Shown: positions 1 to 13,431 of the stretch, piece by piece
Numbering within the stretch: the first letter of the stretch is position 1
Layout of the letters: every line of letters starts with the position of its first letter
Assembly (NCBI GenBank): GCA_914767715.1
Contig: OU612066.1
Span: 7,197,001 to 7,261,000 of the forward strand
DNA from: Membranipora membranacea
Lineage: Eukaryota > Bryozoa > Gymnolaemata > Cheilostomatida > Membraniporidae
DNA length: 64,000 nt
Direction of reading: 5' to 3'
Made by a program: the position numbers and the translations under genes
Notes under the pieces: generated by a model
What the model saw: the letters and a program-made list of their open reading frames with translations, nothing else
What the model was told of the DNA's origin: nothing
The model's database searches: none

Positions 1-1860
1 TCTCTAAACTGCATGGGAACGATGCGTTCATGACTGCGTAGCTGTTGAATTTGTATACATTACTTGCATTTATCTCCCCTGGTAAGCTGCTAACGTTTGG
101 TAAGCCCTTGTGACAACACAACAGTGCAATATAATTATTTAAATAAACCATTATTCAATAACTTTGAAACATTAATACATGTCAGTATTTTAGAATTGGT
201 TAATAAATAGCCAGGGTTTAGATTACCTGCATTAAGCACCACTTAATGTTCTTTGCGAATAAAGTTGAACCAGATTGCATTCAAAATAAGTTCCAAGAGT
301 TACAATGCAAATGACTCAATGACTTACCCTACACTAGTGGAAGTCTAATGGTCTAATGGGCCTACTACTCAACATCCACAGTGGGCTGAATCACTGTGAG
401 TAAAACACCCTCCTAAATGCTAATTGATATTAAATCTAACAAATCGTAATTAAAATGAAATATATACTGAGGTACAATATATTGTGTATAAATTTGCTGT
501 GTAGAAAACGCATGGTTACTATATATACAAGCCTTTAGTTAGATGTGTAGCAGAGGCAGTTTATATATTGTAACAATATCTACTAAAATGCGCCATTCCA
601 ACATATAATAGCATGACAGATTGCCACATCAGGCAGACGTAGTTCAGCCTCTAAGGTAAACATCTTTCCAACATAGTTTAGATACAGTTGTGCCGGCTGT
701 TCATGACAAGTTAGAGGTCTCCGATAGATAGTAGCTTGAGTGATAGCTTACTGTCAAATGGTCAAGCTGAGTGTTGAAAATACTGCCATGTATATCAAAC
801 AGAAGTAATGTATAAAACTGATAAAAATTTGACACTGACAAGTTCATCTACTAAAACTCTACTAGTGCCAAACACCAGTGTTCTCCAAGGAGTTGGAGAC
901 TGGAAAACTCTCCACCTACACTATAGTCATCTAGCCGATGCAGCACACAGGGTGAAATTGTTTACCACTAAGAGATCCGCAGTAGAATCATCAGACTGAT
1001 ATATATTTCAACAGCCTGGGTCAAAAGGTATAGTCTTTCAAACAAGAGCACAGCACTCATTGTAGTACATGAGTGAATGATGTTGATTGATCAACCAGGA
1101 CCATGATTAGATGAATATTTGTATAACATCCATGTATGCTTCCTTCCAGCAACAACAAAAACATGTGCAGTCAAACCTTGCCAGTGACTCTCATTTGGCA
1201 GTAGAGATGTGGTTCTTCATATTTATCTTATCAAAGCAAACAAGTAAGCAGTTTGGTTTTATCAGAAAATGTGAAACACCAAGAGGGATTTCCCCATGTA
1301 GACCTAATAAGTACCTGCATCATTCCAAAATATGGAGCAGATTTATTAGGTTTATCCGAATATATTAGAAAATATTGTTAGGAAAATAAAGGTATAATCT
1401 ATGGAAAATAAAAGAAACAGGAGCAGACAACAACCCGTGTATATTAATAATATTTAGGATTTCTCTCGCCCGGTGGGCCGTCGGACGAGGGGCAAAAGTC
1501 TGGGGGCTCAGACTAGATTTGGTAAAGAATTAACCTTTTACTCAAGGCTTCATACTGTCCATTGTCCAACATTCTAGTTTCCACATTTGCAGATTACAAT
1601 TGCGGTGTTAGTTGTAGAGTTTCTCCATGGCCCGATGGCTTGCATATAGAAGAGAAGACTTTGTACTAATAGTTTTAAGCAAAAGCAAACCAGTTCGTGT
1701 GTGAGGGGATAAAGTATTAGAAACCGTGACTTCGGTTGGGCCTGTTCTATTGGTTATGCCTATCGATTATAATTGTATCGGTTATCATAAACACCCTAGT
1801 TTTAATTACAGCAGATACATCTGAGAATTGGCTGCAGCCAATGTAATTTATTCATATATA
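1..1860. other. Intergenic AT-rich sequence, no gene seen
   Basis: Short open frames (such as 808-999 and 1111-1368, plus strand) show no family motifs or codon bias. No RNA gene or clear repeat was recognised. Confidence 0.5.
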
Positions 1861-1863
1861 TCG

Positions 1864-1895
1864 TCACAGAGTAAGGATATATCCTTACTCTGTGA
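1864..1895. repeat. Perfect 32-bp palindrome
   Basis: Two 16-bp arms (TCACAGAGTAAGGATA and its complement) meet without a spacer. The arm recurs at about 4269-4285. It looks like abutting ends of two inverted-repeat elements. Confidence 0.7.
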
Positions 1896-1920
1896 TGTCG
1901 TGTTCATATACAGATATGGA

Positions 1921-1970
1921 CACGCATATATATATACATATACACACATATATATAAATATGTATATAAA
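1921..1970. repeat. TA/TACA-rich simple repeat
   Basis: Alternating ATATAT and ATACACAT runs. Confidence 0.7.
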
Positions 1971-2059
1971 CCATATTCGCAGAAGATGTTAAGCAGAATT
2001 TGCCAACTGGCTTTGCTGCTCACAACTAAACATGTACTTGCAATAAAGGAGTAGGATGA

Positions 2060-2320
2060 GTAGGAGGTGGCTCAGTTGGTTAGAGCGTCGGACTTCAACA
2101 CGCAAGTGTTGAAGGTCGTGAGTTCGAATCCCACTGCAGTCCATCTTCTACTGGGGATTGGTTGGCCCCCAGGTGTGCTCCGACCTGCCTGCAAACTGAG
2201 AGCAAATTGGCGCAGATATTGCGGCCTTGCCATTAAGGCATTAATATTTCGCCGCCCATGCCTCGGGATGGGCAAGTGATATGCCACCGGATTTTAATCA
2301 TTTTAATTTTAATCATAAAA
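2060..2320 (+). mobile_element. tRNA-derived SINE-like element
   Basis: The head has a pol III A box (TGGCTCAGTTGG near 2067-2078) and B box (GAGTTCGAATCCC near 2120). A hairpin of nine perfect pairs replaces a normal anticodon arm, so this is not a functional tRNA. A unique body follows, then a tail of TTTTAATCA-type repeats ending near 2320. Confidence 0.75.
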
Positions 2321-4767
2321 GATTGGTTTAAAAGCGACTATGTACAAAGTTTTAGATAGAAACTAATAAGATGGAACAACAGGTGATTCATAAAATATAT
2401 GATCTGAATTATAGTGAATTATATTCCAGAAGCTACTTGCCAATAAGTGATCAAAAAATTGCGTTTAATAATATCTCAACTGTTGCTAGACCGGAATTTC
2501 GCTGCAAATCCGAATATCTAAAATTTACACCTCTCAGAGAACACGATTTTTCTACAGAGGCAAAAAAAGACAAAAAAATTGCAAAATTTCGTTTTTCTTT
2601 ATGAAAATTCTGGTGTGCGTATTATCTTTCGAGGCACAAGCTAATCCTCTTTATTGACTAATTGAGAGGTGCCATACATGTAAAGACCAGTATAAATTAA
2701 TAAGATGAAAACCTGTATTGATATAATAAATTCTTTACCAATGTAGAAATCCCCTTCATTGACCAATTGGGAGGTGAGATATATATATATATAAACATGT
2801 ATAACATGAACACATACAACAATAAGTGAATACCAACAATAATATGACCTGTGTAAACAAGAAGGAAATCGAAAAAAGCATGTATTTCCACAATAAGTGC
2901 TTGTGAAAAGCAGTATTCATATTACTTCAAGATAATCAAAGGTACAACTCCTCTTCATTGACTAATTGGAAGGTAGAATATTTGAGCAAACCTGTATAAA
3001 ATAAATATATACAGCAATAAAACACATACCTGCAATATGATGTGACCTGTCTCAAACTGCTTGTAAGCAAAAAAGGACATCAATAATTCCCATACAAAAT
3101 ACATGTGAAAATGTTGCGTCTGAAACTAGGGGTTTTAGAATAACCGATACAGCTAAACTCAATACAATCGATAGAACAGGCTCACCTCAAATCACTGTTA
3201 CAAACGTCTGACTTGCTCAAGCAAGATCTTCTCAGTACAGAGCTATCAATGGATTGTCCTCTCTACTAGCCGCCAGCCTTCTGGGTGACTCTACAAGTAA
3301 TATAATCCTCATATGAGTTATCTAGCTGTCCTCATGAGTATACATGTTGTAAAGTAAACATTCGTAAGTAGAGTCCCTCTCCCAATCTTGCCTTCTTCTC
3401 TTTTTCCTTTTCTTTTTAGCTTTTGTCTGTTTTTATTGTAGTTTTTTGTTGTTAATGTTAGCTGCCAATAAATTTTTGCAAGCAGAGGTGAGAGTCTAAA
3501 CAAAATGCGGCTTGAAAGTCACCTGTTGTAGGCGTGCGTGAAATGGTGAACATTTCCTCCTGCAAATATTTACTCTGTAGCGTTATCAAGGTTGCGAACT
3601 ATTATTGCAAATAAAAAAAGCCACCCATTACAATTTTCAACAACAATAAGAACTTTACTCACGTAGTGACCTTTTCATAAGTCTTCCTGGAATAGTTTTT
3701 GATGCAATGTTTACGGCAGTGTGCTTCTCTTGCCACACAGTCTGAGGCATAGCCAATGAGTCTGGGTAATTGGTGATCTTCTTTAGCGCCGCCCACAGCC
3801 CACAGCCCTCAGTTTACCTGCAACACAATTTACGCTTGCTGCGTTAGGATATGTCGTTGTTTTGAGTTTTGAGACAGAAATGATAGTGTTGTGCAGTTAG
3901 TGTGCTTCTAACATATACTATGCAAAACTTAACTCAACACATTGTATTGAAATCATATCAAATCATCTGTTTTCCGGCCTCACCTCCATCGTCAGTTTCT
4001 GTCCTTACAAACTGACTCGGATAGGGCTGAGCTTTTCACGTCTTAACCCACACCCACTTTTCCTTTTTTTCTCACAGATCAATCCAACCTGAGGCAATAC
4101 CACACCATTGTCAGCGATACCAGCTGTAGCCCGCGTGGTCTTTGCAGCAGAGCTCTCAATCTGGGAGGATCCAAGTCCTGAGTCTTGCATTTACTGTGTC
4201 GCTTGATGGCACATCAAAGGTGCCCTGTGAATGAACAGCAAAGGGAAATTAGATCTGGTTGGTTTTCCTCTCAAGCGCATATCACAGAGTAAGGATATAC
4301 ACTCGAATCATCTCACCTTCTAAAAATAGGTTCTCATTATAAATTTGCTCAAATATAAAAGCTCAGGTTTATTTGCAAGCTGAGAAAGCCTAATTTATAT
4401 GGTGACAAACCTTGCCCCTTTTGTAAGGCAATGTCTCCTCCATACAGTCCGTTTTGAGGTTTGATCTAGAGAGAAGTAAGCATGTGCTATTATATCACAG
4501 CTTATATTGAACCTTGTGACCTTTCTTTGCCCTAAAGTTTCACATTTTAGACTAAAGTTCTGCACCGCCATGTTTCCTTACTAACTTTATCTCAATGTTT
4601 ACTCAAGGTTTCCTATGGTGACTGCCATGCAGGAAATTTCAAGTTATATCATAAAGCATCATTTGCAATACTTACCAATTACCATGAAGCATTAGCAACA
4701 TCGAACAATCGCTCCGCCTAAATGCTTCCCTAAAAAACTCTTGCAGTATCCACAAGACCAGAGAAAA
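2321..4767. other. Intergenic, nothing recognised
   Basis: AT-rich. Open frames on either strand are under 80 codons with no motif. Three similar short segments (TTCATTGAC-AATTG-GAGGT) near 2656, 2755 and 2955 hint at an old dispersed repeat. Confidence 0.45.
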
Positions 4768-5161
4768 CTAACTACCTTAGAAACATCATGCTTCTCTGCA
4801 TGGTTTTTCACTCATAACTTTTGGGCTAATTGGTCAATCACATCCTTACTTTCCCATTATATCCATCAATGTCTCAAATTATATATTGTAAAGTTTTGAG
4901 GATGGATGCACATAACGTCTTGAGATATAGCCAGATATAAAAAGATCCTCTCGATTTTGTTAATTTGCTCGTTTTGATGGCTCCCTGCAGGTCACATGAC
5001 TTGCTTGTCACAACGTAACGTTATTTTAGTCTGATGAAAGTATTGGCTGCTGTGATAATAGCTTTCATGGTAGCGATAAAGATAGCTTAGGAAATTAGGC
5101 TGGAGCTATTCTACAAACTTCATGAAATTCCAGTACACCATCCATCTGTGTAGCACTATAG
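4768..5161 (+). repeat. Dispersed repeat family R1, uninterrupted copy
   Basis: About 85-90% similar by eye to 52898-53396, and related to the minus strand of 23540-23935. Shared blocks include CATCATGCTTCTCTGCATGG, GTTTTGAGGATGGATGCACA, CTCCCTGCAGGTCACATGAC and CCATCTGTGTAGCACTATA. No coding frame; probably a non-autonomous element. It serves as the empty site for the insertion at 53196. Confidence 0.85.
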
Positions 5162-7738
5162 ATCCGGCCCTCTCTATACCTGTTGCTTTCTAATTTTCAG
5201 AAACAAATAATGTTCTGTATGTTGTGTACATTTATTTGCTCAACTCACACTGTTGACAAAAAAATAATTATTATTGATATGCGAGGTAGTGAAATAGTCA
5301 TTTGCACACAAATTATCCTTGACACAACTCTTCAATAAAACTTGCAAAAAAGAATCAACATATTGAAAGAAAAAAAGAAAAAAAATTGGATTAGAAAATT
5401 GCAATGCTCAACTACCGGCAAAGTTGCTCTCGGCGTTCATGGTGCCTCAAATTTCAATGATCAATCTATGAGCATTTTGAAAAGCATAAAAGGGTTATTT
5501 GTGACCTCTGACAAGATGACTAGAATGCACAACTTACATCAGGGCTTTAGTCACATTATTACTCTGCCAGGTACTATTGGAGATCACCTAAAAATTCATT
5601 TCACTATCAAAACAAGACTTTGACTCTGACGTTGGCTATGGTATGACAAGGGACATAGTAATATTTACATTAAACAGTCAAAGACTTGGTCGTGGTATTT
5701 TTAGATGAGACTAATGGAGCATGAATTCAAGTTAGTAACGCAAGTTTGAATGACTTGGAAAGAAAACAATTTGGACTGTCAGTCTACAGAGGGTGGGATA
5801 GTCTCAGTCAACGCAGTCAGTTTTGTCAGTAAGAGTGGTCTACTAAATTTATCCGGTAACAACTTTAATTAAACCAACTTTTTTTTATTGGAATCAACAT
5901 ATTTTACTATCATGCTGACTTATTGCAGATAGCATTGCGTGGAAAACTATTGATTCATATTAATTGAGACTGAGTCACTGTCATTCACATTTCTGCATTT
6001 TTCACATTTCACATTACATCGATAAACTTTAATAAAGCTAATTCTATCCCCCCCCTAAAGACCATACAATGAATAAAGTATACTTATTACTACAATCTCA
6101 TACAGTTTACAACACTATGTAAATTAAAATTTATGCTCATCATTTATTTATTAATATTATTGATTTTGGGGGGTTTAAAATATTTTTTTATTTTTAACAA
6201 TTGGATGTTTTCTTTTATCGCTAGAACTTTCAATCGGGGCCCGGGCAAGAGGCTATTGCTGTTAAATATTTTTGGTATCATGCTTGGTGTTGCTCATCCA
6301 TAAAAGTTGGCTGGTATGTACCAGAATGTCTCTTTTTGGGTCTCAAATTTCCAAAACTTTCCGTCGGCAGGAGGGCGCTTAGGCGCCCCTCCCGCACCCT
6401 CCCCGATTTCTGTAGCCATTGTCACTGTGAGGTTTTTATGTAGTGTGCATTGTCAAAATGCAACCGAATTTGGTTGGGATTATGTCGACATACTGAAAAT
6501 AAAAGAACAATAATACCGTGAGAATGTGAGTCACCAGCAGCAAGAAACACAATTGAAGTCAGTTGAGATCATAGACTTAATAATATGATAATATAATAAT
6601 TTATATTAAGTCCATGGTGGAGATACGAATCATTATGGGTCTTGGTACTAACATGCAACAACAACAAGCAACATGACTTACATGCCTCGCCAAAATCTTT
6701 TTTTTGGGGTTTATCAATCCACATGATCAAAGAAGTTTAAACCCAGAATTTGACGACGTAACGTCATAGCGCGACACTGAATTTCAGCAACATGTCAAAA
6801 CATATTGTCACTATTGTCCACATATAAAGACATTGCAAGTTCTTGGAGCACAAAAAATGCAGTCAATACATAAATACTACCCTTATATCATGCAGCCATA
6901 ACAACAATAATGTTCAATGTTTGATTTGACTTGAAAAAAAACGGCATTAAAATTCACATACTGATAGCTACGCCATTAGTGTTGACAATGCTATAATGAA
7001 AGTGAGCTGTGTCAATTGTTGGCCAAGGTGGACAAATGTATTATTACCCTAGTGCCCTCACTAACCCAGTGCTGGCCAGTATTGATGAATAGAAAATGAT
7101 CTGCAATTTTGCAATTTTGAATTATCATACTTCTAAAATGGTCAAAATTTTGACAAAAATGCCCCTTTGCTGTACAAAACTAGAAGTACAAATATGGCAG
7201 GCTATAAACTTATTATCGATTTTGCCAAGCTTGCTTCAAATAAAACATATGTCAAGTGAACAATTGCATTGGAATTATCTTAAAACATATCCTTTTTGTA
7301 TATTCCCAACGTCTAACTGGTGACAGCTACCTTATATTATACCAATACACAGTGTTTATTGGCCTTTTTTTTTACTGTGAGGTATCCTTCACATGGAATT
7401 GGGCAGTCAACATATTAAACCTAGCCTGCCCAGGCTATATTACACCCTCAAACTCCTCTTCAAAAGATATAATGGCAAATTAACTATATTATAGCAAAAC
7501 TGTCTTAGTGATGATGCTAGGAATAGAATGATACCAAATTTGCAAGTAAATCGGCCAAGGCTGGTATCATAACCTTAATTTTAATGTTTTTACCAAACAC
7601 GGGTTTGCAGATGAATAGTTGGGCTTCTAAGGCTTCTAAGGCTTCTGAAGACTAAGAAACGCATACTGGTTTTGGTTCAGAGATCTTGATGTCAGAGGCA
7701 TTGTAGTTGCAAACTCTCTGCTGCTGCAAGTGATAAAA
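5162..7738. other. Intergenic, no gene recognised
   Basis: The 93-codon frame at 5342-5623 is Lys-rich and matches no known family by eye. A short GC hairpin (GGGCGC-TTA-GGCGCCC) is at about 6373-6389. Otherwise AT-rich. Confidence 0.45.
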
Positions 7739-7818
7739 TGAATATAGCTTTATAGTAGACTATTATATAGTAGACTATTATATAGTAGACTATTATAGTA
7801 GACTATTACATAGTAGCC
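7739..7818. repeat. Tandem repeat, about 19-bp unit
   Basis: About four copies of a TATAGTAGACTAT-based unit. Confidence 0.8.
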
Positions 7819-8544
7819 ATTGCAATCAAGAGGAGATATTCGCTTGTTTTTAAACTTGCAACCAGCAGTAAATATAGCCAGCACACGAGATAACAAGACC
7901 AACAGTAAACTGACCTCTGTTTGTTGTTTGCATCGTTATTATCCAACTAATAAACAAAGGTAAACAATCTAGTTAAAGTCTCAAAAAGAATACTCACCAT
8001 ATCGCAGCTTGCTCCAGCAGCTAATCTGTTTTGCTGTTTAATTCAAGGTGCAAAATTCAGTGCAATATATTATATTGCAGCAGCAGACAAACAAGATTTG
8101 ATTTTCATTTCATGGCATTGCTAGTTAAAAAAATGTGATGACATTGAGCCGCCCCATTGTGTAACCAAGGTGTAACACTCCGCTCTTGTTTCAATGGCAT
8201 TTTTTAAATATTGCAAACTACAGAGTTGTCCTCCTCTACAACGGCAGGGCCATGTGCAAAAAGAGGACTGAACTGATTTATTTGTTTTGCATGCACCGAA
8301 TATAGAAACAGCGCTCTGGATAAAGCATTGCATTACTCGTCCGTACTTGCATATAATTGAGTCTATCAATCGGCTAACTTATAAATGCATGAAAATAGGT
8401 GCATTGTTGGCATCAAGCTTTAAAACTGGTCTGGAAAATCTAAATGTAGCAGCGGAAGGCAGGATACAATGCTTTCTTTTCAGAAAGAAAGAAAAATTCT
8501 CAGATCAAGGAACCATAGTTAGCAGGTAAAAATTTGCAAAAATA

Positions 8545-8896
8545 GCACATATACATACTAGTCAATGATATGTATTATAAGGATGAGGGGCACATATCTG
8601 ACCCTGATCAAGCGTACGGCTATTCATGTATGGTTGCTGGACCGCATTACTCATCTTTGATTGGTCCATAAGTTCAGAATCTAGAATGGCTGTCCCTTGA
8701 AAACTGTTGTCAAGTAGATTGCCTGAGTTTTTGAAGGTTGATACTGGGACATCAATCAATGCAAACCATATAAGCTGCCAGATTTATTGTTTTATTTCGA
8801 TCCTGACGCTTTTATACTAATGTCATACTCATATCACCACAAATAGCCATCTATGTATTTTACCACTGATCCGTAAATTCATATCAATGATTGGCC
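8545..8896 (-). mobile_element. Dispersed SINE-like repeat R2, minus-strand copy
   Basis: Its reverse complement matches 50862-51210 across about 350 bp. Shared blocks include ATTGATATGAATTTA-GGATCAGTGG, ACCTTCAAAAACTCAGGCAA, CCAATCAAAGATGA and ACATGAATAGCC. GGATCAGTGGTAA resembles a tRNA A box. The 65-codon open frame at 8562-8759 belongs to this repeat, not to a gene. Confidence 0.8.
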
Positions 8897-10903
8897 ATGT
8901 CATGGGCAGTCTATGGATTGCGGATCTTCTAATTATTGGTAAATCTTTTAAGGTCTTCCACTCACAACTATTTATTTATAGTTCTATCTAAACTCATTTT
9001 TAAAAACAATGACTGGAAATCATGGAAGATGGCGTAATATAATTAGAGAGTCATGCCATTATGTGAGCTATTTTACCGCCTGTCTGTCTTTCTGACTCAC
9101 AGGACTCAGGAACACCATTTACAGCCTTATTTCTCGAGGCAGGTTTTTTAATTTTCCAGAATCGCCATCAGGGCGATCTAGATTTGTTTCACTGTTGACT
9201 TCTTGCTTCAGTTCTTGCAGCCATGATGGTTCGATGATTGACGTCCATTATTGAAAACTTTAATATCGTCTTTAGATGCTACACTCAACCTTGGAGAATT
9301 GTTTTCAAGTTGTTGTGTTTGGTCTAACTTTGCAAAAAAAATTTCAGCAGAGCTTGGCTCATCATCAATAGCAGTGCTGTTATCCCATTATTTAGACTAG
9401 TTCGTAGCAGGGGCCTACAGAAAATATTCAACAACTAATAACAAGTATCCAATAGCCTTAGCCTTGCTTCAAACGATAATCAGGATAATGAGTCACATAT
9501 ATAGACAGGGCAAGAACTTTCTCTACTATATTAGATGTAGAAACAAAATGTGCACAGCACACATGGATATGACAAGACAAGAGGACTTCTTTCCAGTCTG
9601 AATCGAATCAATCAAACACTAGATTTAGCGATGAGTGATGAACATTGTAGTTCCTTCAGATAACCAGTTTAAGTAGGCAAACATTGAGTTCCTTGGTTTG
9701 TTTCATAAGAACTTGCCTGGCTTTTATCTAGAACAAGTATGTTCCCTCTGTGTTGGCGGAGGGAGATTGCAAATGTTTGGCATCGAGGCGCAGTGAGTTT
9801 AGGAGGAAACTTTTTCATGCAAAAAAATCATCAATTTTTCACAAATAATTACTTATCCTGCTAGTCTAGAAAATCTAGAAATATCTTCATGAGCAGCTAA
9901 GCATATAATAATTACTTTATCGTCAGCATATTTTAAAATTATGCCATCAGATCCGTCTTAAACTTTTTAATAAATGCCTGAACTTGGTATCGAGCAATAT
10001 GTATACATACACACTTATGCAGTATGTTTGCTCCACAAGAACAAAACTAGGATGAAAAAATTGTTCTTTTCCCTCCTAATAAAGACGCTTTGGGATATTT
10101 CTAGACTAAACCAACGTAATCTGTTCCGGGCCAACTCCAGACAATTTGTAGTTTTCATGTTTCCCATACTTCGTTTTTGATTTCAACCAAAATTTCTCCC
10201 AGATAAAAGCTGATGTGTTGAGACACATGTGCATTTATATTAATAATACACTTTTTTTAACTACTTTTTAATAATACTATTTTTGCATGCAAGGCAACTT
10301 CATTATTTTTTAGCAGAGTACGTGTACTAGCAACCTTTTTCTCGCAACTTTTACAGTTAGTGATAAAATACAAATCAATCAATCAACCTAATTGTGTCAT
10401 TTACCCTAAATTTATGAAAACCTACCGCAGCATAAACCAGGGAATTTAAATTTAAAAATCTTCAATAATCAAATCAATTACGTTGATTTGTAAGCTACTA
10501 TCACTGTATGAAAACGCATAAAAAATACTAAGTATAAATTGTATTTGAATATAGAGCATGCAGGCAAGGAAATATAACTATGGATGGCGTTATTAGTTGT
10601 GATGGCGTTGTTCCTGATAGAACAAAAAGCATGGGTAAAATAAATTATAACTGAAGGACTGCAGCAGCGTTCAGAGGTTGTGCACAAAATCGGATAAGGC
10701 GTGACCACAGCTTGTTTAAAATATAAAATACAAGTTAAAAAAAATTTGGTATGAAAATAAGCAATGGCAAAGGTGATAATACCCTACAAAATAGCATGCT
10801 AAATTCAGTGATATGCAAAGCATAGCTACTGTCTAGAATGAAAAAGGAGCTGCTCTGATATCATGTAAAACTACTGGTTGGGGTGGCAAGTGCTGGACGT
10901 TCT
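8897..10903. other. Intergenic, downstream of the copy B tail
   Basis: No recognisable gene or RNA. Should include the 3' UTR of copy B if that is transcribed. Confidence 0.45.
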
Positions 10904-13431
10904 TCAGTCAACCTTAGTTATATATCTCTCCCAGATATAACACCAGGCTTTAGGGGCGTGTTTTACAAGTAATTTTGGTGGTTTTTCTGTTTTGTATCTG
11001 GGTTCTATGACTAAGTTTGGAATTCCATCCAGGATCTGATAACTTCTCTCCTCGTCAGAGTCAGTGTTAGCGCTAGCATATATGAATGCCTTTAGCTCCT
11101 CATCCAAACTACAAAAACATGAAAGTTCAAAATATCACTCAAACAAAGTTCTCATTCAGAAACTGTGTGTTCTGAACTCTGTCTTCATTTTGGGTGGTTT
11201 TGTTGTGAGCAGCTATGAGTATTATACGTAATCTTATTGCTGCTACAAAACACCTTTGTACGGGTTCATCTGTTATAGGCACAGGATATAAATGCTTAGT
11301 TTCTTTGGGAAACGATGAACAAAGTACATTAAAAGTGAACCATCACCACATATCAGGCTCATATCCTTTCTATTGTAGGCTTACCTGCGGTTTGCATCAA
11401 GCTCACTCTCAGCTACAGCAGCCTTGTTTAGCCTGAGAATGATATACTTGAACAGTTCTTGTCGTAGTAGCTTGGTTCTGGGACTATTATACATACAGCA
11501 GTCCCGGAGAAGTCCCTCTAGATCTGGAGTTAATGCTTCACGAGATTGTGTGTCTATATCATCGAATGGTTCCTAAAGAAGAAGTTTTTTGTCAAATTTT
11601 GATCAGGCTATTACATTTGTGAGACCAATTATTCACGAGGAATCAAAATTCTCTCACAATCTACTTACAAGCGTTTGTCTCAGCGTTAGACAAAATGACA
11701 CAAGCATAAAGGAAATGACAGGGACTCCTTTCGACTTCCTAACTAGTCTGGTACGGCATATAGTGAGGCCGTGTCGACAGGACATTTGAATGTGTCGGTT
11801 CTGACAAAGATAATGTGTGTCAAGACCCCCACTATAAGTTCTTGAATGGTTTTGGATTCGGCATCAAGCGGAGGAAGAGAATAACTCAACCTTTCCAACG
11901 TCGTGTTTTTACCTTAGTTTAATGAATATTTTTCACAGAAGATTACCTGACGCTAATATTTGTTTTTAAGTTAGAAAACCTGTCATAAACAGCAACAGAT
12001 ATTAACAGAGCGTACATACCTGGTGGTGTTTCATCAGAAGATCAATCTGAGCGTATTTGATGAGCAGCCAGACATCTCTAACATGTCTCATTTTGATCGA
12101 GTCAGGTAGGTAGGTCAAGTCTCTGGCGAATGACTGCATATACTCAGCTAGGGATTTGTCTCCTTCTATCCTTGTTCCATAGAGGAAGTTGATGGCCGCT
12201 TTTAGATCTTTGAGATGGGCTGAGGCTGAAGCCTGCAGTTCTGGACTCAACCATTCCTGTAACGAATTCTTATTATATTTACCCACATCAATTTCATTGT
12301 TCAGCTTTTAGAAGGAACACAGGAAGATCTTTCAATTGACTTGTGCCAGAAATGTGCGACTCCTCGTTACTGTTCTCGGCCTATTGGCTAAGATCAAAGT
12401 GTCACTGCCAATGGCTGATTAGTGCATGTTTCAGTTTCTGGCAGCTTGCTGCACACTTATGATTAGGAGGTCCGACATGGCCTCACCTCTAGGATGCATT
12501 CTAGTTTACTAGGATGTATCACACTCTCAGTACGAGGACTCCGGGCAACTTGCGTCCCTCTTTAGGGGCAGCCCACCCTCTGTTTTGTCATAAACAGAGG
12601 GTGGGCTGCTGTTCTCTCTTTTAGCAAATTGGTGGACAGGATCTAGCTATGAGGCTAAATGGTGTTTGCATTGCCTTGATTAATATTTCAATTCTCACAT
12701 CAAGATTACAGTTTAAGATGGTTTTATAACAGCAGCTTACCTGCGAGTCACTGATTGATTTGAGTTGATTATGTAGATTAAAGTCTTCCTGGAACACATA
12801 GAACTGCAGCTGCTCTGGTTTGAAGTCTAGTATTGGTCTGTTGCTTCGGTACCTCATAACAAGTTCTCGTTCTATGGCCTGCCAGTTGTATGTTACACGA
12901 GTTTTCTCCCTCATCTCATATTCACTATGAGAGAGGATAACTCCTATCAGTTCTTCTGAGCCTCCAATCGTCACCACATGGGAGCTATTTATAGACGACA
13001 TCTCCAAGTTTTGCCTGAGATAGAACATGGGATACAAATTTCCAAGATATATGAAGAAATGCGATCAGATGCCATAAGCCACTGATGAATTGAATCACTA
13101 AATTCCACCACAAACATTCCTGTTGTAGATGCTGAATTCTTTCATCTCACCCCAAAGTATTTAGGAAAGATTCCGTGTTGTATATACATCAGTTTCAGTT
13201 ACTTTGCTGAGAAAATGAAAATTCAGCATTCCGACTACTTTTGCAAACAAACTTACAGGGTTTTCTCATTGTTGATAGCTAACAGTCGATTCTGAACATC
13301 GATCAGATATATGATCAGAGTGAACGGTGGGCTCGGCTTATTTTCTGCAAATCTTCTGCTGTGCTGATCTAGTAGGAAACTACTGAGAGGTGATGTGATC
13401 TCCATGTCATCAAATTCTCTTCCTATCATAC
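10904..13431 (-). CDS. Duplicated RNF213 C-terminal tail, copy B (five exons, no upstream part)
   Basis: Exons 13257-13431, 12741-13014, 12020-12256, 11385-11572 and 10904-11108, ending with APKAWCYIWERYITKVD and TGA at 10906-10904. All splice sites, phases and frames are intact and parallel copy A exon for exon. No exons for the rest of RNF213 lie between 13432 and the transporter exon at 15027. Options: an alternative 3' tail of the main gene, the tail of a truncated paralogue, or a recent unprocessed pseudogene. The preserved frame with marked divergence in the last exons argues for use, but transcription is not shown. Confidence 0.85.
12568..12611. repeat. Short perfect hairpin in a copy B intron
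   Basis: GCAGCCCACCCTCTGTTT and its complement are separated by about 6 bp. Confidence 0.8.

Noticed and set aside
2067-2140. A tRNA gene
   Set aside because: A and B boxes are present, but the anticodon arm is a nine-pair hairpin and a long non-tRNA body with a repeat tail follows, so it is a SINE-like element.
5342-5623. 93-codon plus-strand frame
   Set aside because: Lys-rich from A runs, no family motif, no splice context or conserved pattern.
8562-8759. 65-codon minus-strand frame
   Set aside because: Lies inside dispersed repeat R2, whose other copy at 50862-51210 does not keep the frame.
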